Below are positions 20,515 to 30,374 of a stretch of 64,000 nt of DNA, in pieces. The notes under the pieces were generated by a model. The model did not search any database and had not been told where the DNA came from. It was given only the letters and a program-made list of their open reading frames with translations. Source of the stretch: Yponomeuta sedellus (lineage: Eukaryota > Arthropoda > Insecta > Lepidoptera > Yponomeutidae); contig OW203736.1 of assembly GCA_934045075.1 (NCBI GenBank), positions 986,591 to 1,050,590 on the forward strand, written 5' to 3'. Numbering within the stretch: position 1 is the first letter of the stretch; every line of letters starts with the position of its first letter. The translations under genes were made by a program, and so were the position numbers.

Positions 20515-20703
20515 ATACTGCACTGTTTCCGTCGTTTCAACGCAGTTCCCTCCCCATCTTGTCTCCCTCGTTGCTACGCCTTTCGTCATTTCAACGCATT
20601 GTGTCGCTGAGATATATTATATGCAGAACGACGGACGGAGCGTCACCGCTCAGTCGACGCAGCGCTAACGCAACGCAGACAACGCCCGTGTGAGACCTCT
20701 CTT

Positions 20704-21464
20704 AGTAATAAAGCGACCAAACATTAAGGGGACGTTAACCACTCACCGCAACCAGTACTCATACCAGAATGGCAAAACCAAACAAAGTTAGCGGCGGACG
20801 TCGATTCAGCAATATTCCGACATATTCGCATATTGAATCTCACAAAGCGACCGCAAATCGGATTTCAAAATTGAAGGCTGTCGGCATCAAACTTTCCACC
20901 GCAAAATAATGTACTCTCATATATTCATTTTTTCTGGTTGTGCCATAATTCAATTCAATTCATTTGAACGTAAAGAATTAACATTCTGTTTGCTGAATTG
21001 CAAAGTACAATGTAACATGAAAGTGAAAGCCGCCATAAAGTTCGCCATGTTCTCTATCAATCTACATACATACATAACCTCACGCCTGCATCCCAGAAGG
21101 GTAGGCACCCTTACTTACTTTACTTTATACTTTAATGTACACGAAAAACACAAAATAGAAATACAATGAAAGAAAATACATGTACAAAGGCGAGCTTATC
21201 TCTGTAAGAGATTTCTTCCAGCAAACCTTGGGGAGTCGGAGTGGGGATGTGAAACGGGTCTATACACGTGCACAACATACACTACATCCTAATACACTTA
21301 CACAGATAACAAAATCATGCCAAGATAGATATCTACCCAAATACATATAAAATCTAATAATGAAAAGAATAAACTACATAAACCATCAAAGAAATATACC
21401 TACATACATACCCTTCCTCGCTGCTTCTACACCATGAGTCAACACGATTAGCTAAATAGAAATA
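20704..21464. other. no gene; short LINE-tail match
   Basis: 21058-21110 (ACATACATACATAACCTCAC then GCCTGCATCCCAGAAGGGTA) is the 3' end of the LINE seen at 27693, - strand. The rest is unassigned. 20940-21020 resembles 37355-37410. Confidence 0.45.
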
Positions 21465-21658
21465 GATGCAAATTACTTCAGCCAGATGTCGCTGCCTGTA
21501 CGTAATACAGAGGATATTGTAAGGAGGTTCGAAATTTCACTGATGCCGGTGAGTCGCCCATTAGCTCAGTTGGAAAGAGCGCTGGCACGGATAGCCAGAG
21601 GTCGCGGGTTCGAATCCCGGCATGGGTGGAATTTTTAGCCTCTAAATAGGTTTTTGAA
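21465..21658 (+). mobile_element. tRNA-like repeat
   Basis: From TTCAGCCAGATGTCGCTGCC through the tRNA-like domain (TTAGCTCAGTTGG, GTTCGAATCCCGG) to CCTCTAAATAGG. Confidence 0.85.
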
Positions 21659-21885
21659 TTTAGTGTTACTTTAGATGTTTTGTTTAAATAATTAGTAACC
21701 TAAATTCTTTATCCAATTTTACTTAAAACATAGGTAATCCCAAAGTTTCAAAACAAATTGCACATAAACATTTCTTTCCCATACAAACTTTAATATCAAG
21801 GCCGCTGCATGGTTAAATTTCACCAAAGAGTGCTCATCCAGGATAAACAAACAACATTTATTCCAAATTTAAAATTACCTCTTAA

Positions 21886-22530
21886 GTGCCTTTTCACATG
21901 CACCCGGCCGCCGTCCGGTCGTCGGGCCGGGTAAAGTAATGTGTGAGCTACGGTCGCCGGCCGGCCGTTTTGCATATGGAAGCTGTCATTGGAGCTCATA
22001 CATTCAGGGCCAGATCTACCTAAGGGCTGCTTGGGCTGCAGCCCAGGGCCCCGTGGTTACAAGGGGCCCCCAGATCCCGCTAAAAACAGTAGGCGATAAT
22101 TTGAATTTAAAAAATGGTTGTCTTTAAAGTCGGTTTACGGACGATATGACGATACGTGATAACGTCATAAGAAAACATTGATGAAAAATTGCATACTTTT
22201 ATGAATTGAATTAACCTGTCAATTTCTTTTACTAATTCATAATAAATATGTATATAAAATTATTTTATTGTTTTTTTATATTCTCTCTCACCCAAAAGTT
22301 GCTTAGAAGAGATTGCTACCACAACAATAAGGTCACCTTTTGTACTACTACTACTTAAGTAGATTTTATGAATATTTATGTTTTTTTTTTCTATAAGTTG
22401 AGTGCCTAGATAGGCCCCTAAGTAGTTTCAGCCCAAGGCCCCACAAATTCAAGATCCGCCCCTGCATACATTACTACTTTACCCGGCCCGGCGACCGGAT
22501 GGCGGCGGCCGGGTGCCAGTGAAAAGGCAC
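21886..22530. mobile_element. MITE with TAA duplication, PIF/Harbinger-like
   Basis: Inverted ends of about 55 bp (GTGCCTTTTCAC...ACCCGGCCGCCG against CGGCGGCCGGGT...GTGAAAAGGCAC). TAA flanks both sides, which fits PIF/Harbinger target duplication. A hAT-type element is inserted inside it. Confidence 0.72.
22005..22464. mobile_element. non-autonomous hAT-type element
   Basis: 460 bp, starting CAGGGCCAGATC and ending GATCCGCCCCTG, flanked by a perfect 8-bp duplication CATACATT (21997-22004 and 22465-22472). The 8-bp duplication and CAGGG end are typical of hAT. No transposase frame. Confidence 0.88.
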
Positions 22531-22829
22531 TAACGGTGTGGACTGTAGCGTGTTTGTCATTCAGGAAAGCCTTTTATATAGATATCTTCAACTACATATA
22601 TTGCATTTAGGCATATTTAGATCTGAAAGACGATTTATTATTTTATGTGTTGTCTCTGTTTGTTTGTTTCTTGTAGTTTGTTGCTTATTTATGGTTTGAA
22701 ACCTGAAATAAATGCATTTTTTTTTAAATTTTTATTTTATTTGTTCTCTTATGTTTAATAAACGATTTTGATCTGATTTACTAACGAACATCTGCCTACA
22801 TTAATAATCAACATAAATTATTACACTAT

Positions 22830-23072
22830 TTTTATTTTTAATGCACTAACCCGTGCTAAGGAACAAATTTGAAAACCTATTTAGAGGCTAAAAATTTCAC
22901 GTTCATTTAAATTTGTACGTAATACAGAGAATATTGTAAAGAGGTTCGAAATTTCACTGATGCCGTGAGTCGCCCATTGGCTCAATTGGTAGAGCGCTGG
23001 TACGGATAGCCAGAGGTTGCGGGTTCGAATCCCGGCATGGGTGAAATTTTTAGCCTCTAAATAGGTTTTCAA
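22830..23072. mobile_element. tRNA-like repeat with inverted start
   Basis: 22830-22900 is an inverted end (AATGCACTAACCCGTGCTAA then CCTATTTAGAGGC). 22910-23072 is a + strand unit with tRNA-like domain GGCTCAATTGGTAGAGCGC and GTTCGAATCCCGG. Confidence 0.8.
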
Positions 23073-23249
23073 ACATAAATTATGTTAATTGGCAAATTGC
23101 GCCTTGATTATGTAACTTTCCCCATTATACGTTTATGTGCGTGGAATGTCTACTTAGCACTGCCGTATAGATATGAGGCGTAATACGTATCACAAATAGT
23201 GGATACGGATTTCAGTTGGAATGTGATATGTGACAGTGATATTAAGCTA

Positions 23250-23478
23250 CAGTCTATTTATTCTTACTTGTCCAATTTAGTAAACAAGATTCTACCCTTA
23301 AACTGTGACTTTTTAGTCCAAAACTGCCATATTTCCATAAATGAAGTAACTTGGAACACTCGTTTAGATAACACGCTGCCTATTTTATAAACATAGTTCA
23401 TGAATTTGCGAGAAAATGTCTAGTTTAGGCATCTAATCTCAATTTTAAGGTTAGAATCTTGGTTACTAAATTGGACAA
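23250..23478. mobile_element. Tc1/mariner-type MITE, copy 2, end lost
   Basis: Reverse orientation relative to the 19028 copy and preceded by TA. The right terminal repeat stops at TTGGACAA. Confidence 0.8.
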
Positions 23479-23479
23479 T

Positions 23480-24804
23480 CGTTCGCAGTTCGCATGGGCA
23501 CAATCTTTTTTTTCTAAGACGCCACATCACGGGTTACAGTCTCCACAATGATAGCCGACCTCCTATAGGAGATGGCACCACAAGAAGATAAAGTATGTCA
23601 CCTCAGTGCTTTGTTACACCTGAAATAACAACTTACTGTCGATTCCGCTCAGTCGTGCGCTTGATATTAGGAGTTGGTACTCCGTCAAGCGTTCAACTGG
23701 AAATACAAGCCCTTGCTGAGCTTTCTTGGAGGCTTTCACGTCTTAAAATAATAAAATAAACACCGAAATGGGTCAGATCTGTTTGTGCTAGAAACTCGCG
23801 AAATCGCTAAGCCGTTATTCCAGACATTATTATTCGATTGGGTACTCGTATGTGAATTAACATAAATGAGTATGGAAATGTTATTTAACAATTCAAGCAC
23901 TGAAGAATTGTATCAGGAATTGTGAATTTTCAGGTATCGCTGTAGGCAAAATTAAGGTGGATCTTGTTGAGCATTGTATTGGCGCCGTTACTTTTCTGTC
24001 TATAAAATTAAAATATAAAACGTTGCATCTGTAACACTACAATTATTTAGTTTACACTAGACATTGATATAATACACATAGTAAGAACTAGAACACATTT
24101 ACATTTAAAAACTGACAATATGTATTAAAAACAATCTATAAAAATAAAAACTAAAGAATGAAAAGGTCTGTCGCAAACAGATCTCACTACAAAACAAAAT
24201 AAATACCAGCCCAATGTAGGAGGGCTCACGACACCCCTTGATCAATCTGTGCAAATATTTTCCGTCTTCGTACAAAAAATGTAGGTGTTGAGAAACTGTT
24301 TCAAAATAATATGTTTACCACAATGGACAATACGACAAAAAACTATGTTGCTGGAATAAAAAATACTGTTTCTAGATTACACTCTATAGAGTACCTACAG
24401 GAAAAATACTTGATCAATTTTTACTTCAATAATTATGGAGAAAAACAATTAAATTTGAAAACCTATGGGTGACGTCACAACTCGACCACCTCTGCACGTT
24501 TCCTTAACTCGCGTCGTCCGTCGTCGCCGCCAAAAACATGTCAGAGTCTGTTTGACAGGTGACCATCCTATTGTTTTCTCTGGGTTTAATAGGTAATTTT
24601 TCATCAGTCAGGTCAGTCGTACAGTTTTTTCTTTAACTTGGCAAAATGCGACATTGACACAATATTCATACAGGTCTCAGAGCTAGGTCACTCCGGTCAA
24701 CTATTTATCTTTTTTAAAATCTTTATCCTATTAAATATGTTTCCAGGAACAAATCGAAAATCATCGTGTCTTTTTCTTTCCCCCCTCTACTCAAAAATAA
24801 TTTT
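23480..24804. other. no gene recognised
   Basis: I see no convincing exon. Composition is AT-rich with a short GC-rich patch at 24480-24540. Confidence 0.4.
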
Positions 24805-25128
24805 TTAAACCTATTTAGAGGCTACAAATTCCACCCATGCCGGGATTCGAATATGATTTTAAAAACCTATATAGAGGCTGAAGATTCCACGCATGCCGGG
24901 ATTCGAACCCGCGATCTCTGGCTATCCGTGCCAGCGCTCTTCCAACTGAGCTAATAGGCGACTCACCGGCATCAGTGAAATTTCGAACCTCTTTACAATA
25001 TTCTCTGTATTATTTACAGGCAGTTACATCTAGCTGAAGTAATTGGCATCCCTTGCAGCCGCGAGTACCTACTTTGTAGTTAGGTTTTACATCGGAATGA
25101 TATTGTTGTGCCCACATGATTATATATA
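24805..25128 (-). mobile_element. tRNA-like repeat with duplicated end
   Basis: The end (CCTATTTAGAGGCTACAAATT to GGGATTCGAA) appears twice, at 24806-24850 and 24858-24910. The tRNA-like domain and body follow, reaching CCCACATGATTATA. Confidence 0.8.
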
Positions 25129-25429
25129 TTCAAACATCAATAATCTTAATATCTGAGATAACTGTTTTTTGAACATACTTATAGCCTAGAAAGTAGCATT
25201 AAAGTCCTAGATTGTTGATCATAACTTCTAGACTGTACGTACAGACTACACGGTTTTTTGATTTGGCATATTCACTTTTAGATAAAAACGTATTATATAA
25301 AAAAAAAATTTAATTTTAACTGTTTATTTCATAGTAAAAAAGTACACAAAAGTTTTCTTGTTCTGGAGGCTAAAAATCTTTCATATAAGATTATAATACT
25401 TCCAGAGGTTGCTCTATATCAGAAAATAA

Positions 25430-25705
25430 ATATAATACTTGCTGTATGGTGTCGGCCTAGAGAATAGCACCAACCCAAATTCTTCCCGCGGGTGTCGTAA
25501 AAGGCGACTAAGGGACACAAACCGGAGGGTGGGAAGCAGCACCCCCTGCAGTACAATTCCACCAAACTGCGATCCCCAACCTGCATGCCCAGCGTGGGGA
25601 TTATGGGCATTACCCCCCAATGAAGGCACAACATTGCGCTATGGCGCTCATTAGGGGAGGGCTACCAGCAGTGGACTAATATAGCCTGAAGGAGAAGAAG
25701 TATTA
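25430..25705 (+). mobile_element. interspersed repeat, LINE-tail-like
   Basis: Contains GTGTCGTAAAAGGCGACTAA and ends in CAGCAGTGGACTAATATAG, like LINE 3' ends. Short frames here carry no domain. Confidence 0.4.
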
Positions 25706-26053
25706 TAATACAAGTTCTGACTTTTATTCCATAGATGGCGCTAGTTGCCAACCCGAACCACCTTAAGGCTTTACTTGTGCGAGCGTACTTGAAGCGGTAA
25801 CGCAATAAAAACATCTGCGGAAGTAGCCACTGGCTTCGTTCATTGGTCCCTTCTAGCACTTCCTGCCTTTCCTTCCATAAATCAGCCCGTATTCAGTGGA
25901 CCAATGCGGGCTAATTTATTGATTGAATCGTGCTAGTTGGTTAGTCCAGCCGTTGCCGAGCCGACTGTGAGCGATAACCTTGTTGACCCAAAATGATTCA
26001 TTTAATTCAGTAGTTGGCAACTATATGAGATAAGCCAAGCGAACGACATGATC

Positions 26054-26418
26054 GATATCAACCCTTGTATGTCCCCTATGCTGGGGCACGGGTCTCGTCC
26101 TGCATCGCAGGAAGGTTAGGCCATACTCCACCACGGGACCCAACTCCGAGTTGGTAGAGGATTGTAAGACAGTGGCGGGCCTTACAGTCAGAAGTTATCA
26201 AGCCATCCATAACACCTCTGACATAGCTTAACGACAGCCTTTACATAAAAGCCGGCATCAACGGCTTTACGTGCCTTGCGAAGCACGGAAGCGCTCGGAA
26301 AAAATGCCACCAGTGCTAGTCACGGGAGGGTCACCCATCTTGCACCTGACCGCGCCTATTTTTGACAACTCAAGTAATTGATTCCAGTCACTCGGTTCGA
26401 CTAGGCCACAAGCGCTTC
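26054..26418 (-). mobile_element. 5S-derived SINE
   Basis: Nearly complete: 3' tail at 26054 (GATATCAACCCTTG), 5S-like head at 26340-26418 with GTCACCCATCT and GACCGCGCC on the + strand. Confidence 0.8.
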
Positions 26419-26759
26419 ATACCTTCAACCATATTTACACAAAAAATACAAATTTCGACAGACAAACTGATGTTACGCCACGTTTTTTATATAGACGAAA
26501 GCCAGGCGCTAACATACTAGCATGGAAACCTGTTTTTGCGAGGTGGGCGAACATACCGTCGCGGCTCAGTCGCTCGGGTCTTTCTTCACGAAATAACCTT
26601 ATAAATACCTAGTTATAAACGCTGTTTGTTTATTCCTGCCTATCTTGCTGAATTAATTGCCCCCCACGCAAGGCGTGGTGCCAATTGCGTATTGAACTCC
26701 TACGCTATCGGAAATCCCAAGCTTGGGAATTCCGCACGGGTTCAGGCACCCGTCTCAGC

Positions 26760-27225
26760 TAAACCTGTTGAACTATGTACTGCGACTCTTCCCTAAGTTT
26801 CCCCTTGGCTGAACTCGACCACGGACGCTGGACTTTCCGTCCTGGACGAAGCGCTACGGATATGACGTAATAAATGAACTGTTTAAAGTAAAAGTTAAAA
26901 ATCGAAGTGTATATTTCCACCAAAAAACTTACAAAAGTTAACAAGACTGTGGATGGCACACGCTGGACCTTTATAGTGGTGTTGATGCTACGATACGAGT
27001 GAATAAGTTAACTGAACTCAACTGGTCTGAACTGGATTTCTTAATGATTCGCGATAGTTACAAATTACACGGGTCTAATCGCGTCTAATAAGTAGGTATA
27101 TTAGATAAAACGTAATTACCTCAATCCGACCACGGCAACAGTTAACGCTGCTGAAAACTCGGGAATGAAGGTAATTACGTTTTACCTCATAAATAATCGC
27201 CATGAGACCCGTTTCATATATAACC
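26760..27225. repeat. diverged repeats, including a hairpin
   Basis: 26860-27000 resembles 27250-27370 (shared ACAAAAGTTAACAAG). 27040-27225 is an imperfect hairpin around TAAAACGTAATTACC / GGTAATTACGTTTTA, and a relative is at 45985-46110. Confidence 0.5.
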
Positions 27226-27468
27226 TTATCTATGAGTGAACTTTTAAATTGAACTGTTAATTGTTACGGTGAAAGTAAAAAACCAAACGAGTTTATTTCC
27301 ATCAAAAGATACACAAAAGTTAACAAGGCTGTGGACGGGATCGAACAGAGTGAATAAGTTAACTTTCAGTGAACTCAACAGAGTGCGCGAGTGAACTAAT
27401 ACGCAGGCTTGCAGCACCTTATAGGGGCCCAATGCTACCGCGTAGATTTTGTTAATATTTTCATGTAG

Positions 27469-27693
27469 TACATACATACATACATACATACATACATACA
27501 TACATACATACATACATACATACATACATACATACATACATACATACATACATACATACATACATACATACATACATACATACATACATACATACATACA
27601 TACATACATACATACATACATACATACATACATACATACATACATACATACATACATACATACATACATACATACATACATACATACATACAT
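27469..27693. repeat. (CATA)n microsatellite
   Basis: About 56 uninterrupted CATA units. It abuts the 3' end of the - strand LINE fragment, whose TATG tail probably seeded it. Long Met-Tyr-Val-Cys or Ile-His-Thr-Tyr frames here are artefacts. Confidence 0.97.
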
Positions 27694-28600
27694 AACCTCA
27701 CGCCTGTATCCCAGAGGGATAGGCAGAGACCAGGGACTGCCACTTGCCATGATCCTGACAGATCACCTTTGCTTCATCAACGTTCATAAGTCGTTGCATG
27801 CACGCACGCCGGTTCCGGGTACTTTTTATCTTTCCCTTTGCTAATACATCCCCTATTTGGTCGATGTAAGTCCGTCTGGGACGTACCTTACCAGCCCTTC
27901 CACTCACATTCGCAATATATATCTGTTTTGTCAATCTTTCTTCCTTCATCCTCTCCACATGTCCAAACCAAAGCAACATTCCTGTCACTAATCCTCTTTC
28001 AGTCCACAACGTTCTCTAATCAGACTATTGCGTATCCTGTCATTCAAAGTAACACTACACATACTTCTCAAGGACTTCATTTCTACTGCATTAATTCTAC
28101 TTTCTTGCTTCTTTTGCCACGCCCACGTCTCGCTACCATACATAAGTGTTGGTAACAGCACGTCACTATGAATAGCCAATCTAGCTCTTTTGGAGATGTT
28201 TTGGCTGCACACAATGGAGTGCAAGGCACCGTTTACACAATTTCCCGCTTTTACTCTTCTTTATATATCACCTTCACACTTATAGTATTTTCTAAGGTTA
28301 ACACGAGCAGTAGACATAATTAAAACTGTTTTTATACGGATTTATGCTCGTTTATTACATTTTTTACAATTTTCCAACGTTTCGGCACTTTTTCAGGTGC
28401 CGTGAGTCATCCGGGACCACGGCACCTGAAAAAGTGCCGAAACGTTGGAAAATTGTAAAAAATGTAATAAACGAGCATAAATCCGTATAAAAACAGTTTT
28501 AATTACCTTCACACTTTCCATCCGTCGTAAACAGGCTCCCCAAATACTTAGACAAATTCTTTTACTTGTTCTCTTTCGCCTCTAATCGTTATCTTACACT
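27693..28600 (-). pseudogene. LINE reverse transcriptase 3' end, decayed
   Basis: Pieces of the C-terminal part of a non-LTR reverse transcriptase read on the - strand: PTLMYGSETWAWQKK, RINAVEMKSLRSMC, LLWFGHVERM and RLTKQIY, in more than one frame. The upstream piece at 28516-28590 continues the same protein (VYLGSLFTTDGK). A 224-bp foldback element splits it at 28282-28505. The 3' end runs into the CATA array. Clade not assigned. Confidence 0.88.
28282..28505. mobile_element. 224-bp foldback element with 11-bp target duplication
   Basis: Arms of about 87 bp are near-perfect inverted copies around a short centre near CATCCGGGAC. They contain CCAACGTTTCGGCACTTTTT and its complement. CCTTCACACTT flanks both sides (28271-28281 and 28506-28516). 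A diverged relative is at 42668-42870. Confidence 0.85.
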
Positions 28601-28604
28601 CATT

Positions 28605-28830
28605 TTATGTAGTCTATGTATGTATGTAGGGCAGTATCGGAATGGTGGCCAAGGGAGGGAAGGAGGTTGGTAGGCAGACTACTGACACGATGGTCAGACG
28701 ACATCGTGAGTGTTGCGGGTCAGAGATGGATCAGAATAGCACAGGACCGTGAGGAATGGCGCAATAAAAAGGAAGCCTATGCCCAGCAGTGGGCAATGGG
28801 TTGATGTAGGCTGATTATAGATATACATGT
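28605..28830 (+). pseudogene. second LINE 3' end (reverse transcriptase C-terminus)
   Basis: The frame ending at 28804 reads RWSDDIVSVAGQRWIRIAQD then EEWRNKKEAYAQQW, a C-terminus common in lepidopteran non-LTR reverse transcriptases. The tail contains CCCAGCAGTGGGCAATGGG. Confidence 0.75.
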
Positions 28831-30280
28831 TTTTTTCACTGCACGGCACAGGCCTACCCTCAGACAGAGAGTATCCAGGGCTTAGTTACCTCGCGTGCCC
28901 ACCGCAGATTGGCAATTTGAAGCGATGAATGTGAGACTGGTTTCTTTATGACTGGTTTCTTAAACGTGGTATTGTTACTACATCTTCACAAATGTAGGTA
29001 CTTATCATAAAAAAACGAGGTTATGGGTATTATGCCGGGATTCCCGAATGTGTGATGTATGACGTGCACAGACGTGCACGCGTCGCCCAGAAATCTGTGC
29101 CGGCACTACAACGAGACGCAGAGCAGGGCAGACAAGTCTGCGTCGCACGCGCCTGCGCCGCAGCGTTAGCTAAAATAATAATTATATTATTTTTAATCGA
29201 TCTGTGAAGAGTATATTATTATTAATGAAACTACGGATCTGTGTCTGAAATTAATAATTTGATTTCATATTAATAAAAAAATATAATATAAATGTATTGT
29301 CTGCAATAAAAAGTAGTTAATATTCTAATATAACATTATTTAAAAAGACCTAAAGTTAAATCCAACATCAAATACAGACCTGTTATTTGTGTCGACTACT
29401 TGTGTTTATTGTTTTCCTAGGTACGTAGTCATTATACCACGCTGTCTCACTCACTCACAAAAATAAATAAAAGAAGACCAACCACTCAGACAAGAGCCGG
29501 CGGAGCGCACGCGTCCACTCGCGGAAAAAACCTTGAGATCAACATAATTCTAAAAATAAAACTCATGCGACGACTCCCAACATACCTTCTTAAAACGGTC
29601 GGTTATTGTGGGGTTTTCGTAAGTCAAGATTTTGGGTATTCCGGGGAAAACCATTCGTTGCCAGTCCAGTCCAGACGAAGAAACAGGCGAAGGCATGATA
29701 CTAACAAGCGCATTTAATAGACATGCGCAAAACAGTACCCTATGAGAACATGCCACATGGCATGGCATTTCGTACCGCGCCATATGGCATTATAGCAGTA
29801 CTCAGTACTCGAAACATGGCCTACCTGAGATGGCACATTATAACTCGCAAGGGCCATGTTTAGAGCATTATTATTATGCCTATTATATGTCGTAGCCCGT
29901 CTGTATTATCCATTATACTTAAAATACGAGGCGCTGTCAAAAAAATGTAGGCCTTATAAATAACGAATTGAGTTCAAAACGCTTTACCGGCGTGGTAGAG
30001 ACAGCGCAATCTCGTTCGCGGAGAGGTCATTTCTTCTCACTCGCATAATTACTCGAAGTTTTATGATAGGTACCGATCGACGGACACCCGAACATCGAAG
30101 TAGGACAATAATTTGTGCAAAACAATACCCTATTAACAAAGCAATAAGGTACGCTCGCCGACCGCCGCGCGCTTTGTGCCATGCATGTGCAAGTACATAG
30201 CAACGATTTGCCGCGGCCGGCCGCGACGCACTCGTCATGCCATAGGTCATGCTAAATTTTGCCGCGTATTGGGTACTGAT
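28831..30280. other. no gene; upstream region of the esterase
   Basis: No exon or known repeat seen. GC-rich patches occur at 29040-29170 and 30140-30240. The latter is close to the esterase promoter. Confidence 0.4.
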
Positions 30281-30314
30281 CCAGTACGCGTTCGTGTTAT
30301 ATAACGCGTACTGG
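30281..30314 (+). promoter_or_regulatory. TATA box inside a perfect 10-bp inverted repeat
   Basis: CCAGTACGCG (30281-30290) and CGCGTACTGG (30305-30314) flank a 14-nt centre ending in TTATATAA (30297-30304). The esterase ATG is 70 nt downstream, so transcription would start near 30330. A symmetric site around TATA could bind a dimeric regulator; that is inference. Confidence 0.55.
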
Positions 30315-30374
30315 CAGTTCTTACACATTTAACTGATAACTATCATACCATCTCAATCTCAGTCTTCGGCCGCG

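Larger units (their letters stand above)
19872..20703. mobile_element. MITE-like element split by a 5S-derived SINE
   Basis: The left end (CGATGCCACACTGGCATTGC, later TCTGCATATTATAATAT) is an imperfect inverted match to the right end (ATATTATATGCAGAACGACG to CGTGTGAGACC). The SINE at 19956-20326 and further repeats lie between. Confidence 0.45.

Noticed and set aside
21465..21658. tRNA genes at the many GGTTCGAATCC sites
   Set aside because: Each is embedded in a longer dispersed repeat, the base before the anticodon is C instead of T, and the T-stem has a mismatch. These are tRNA-like parts of mobile elements.
27244..27844. Long frames of repeating Met-Tyr-Val-Cys or Ile-His-Thr-Tyr
   Set aside because: They are translations of the CATA microsatellite in several frames; the same happens at 45341-45775.
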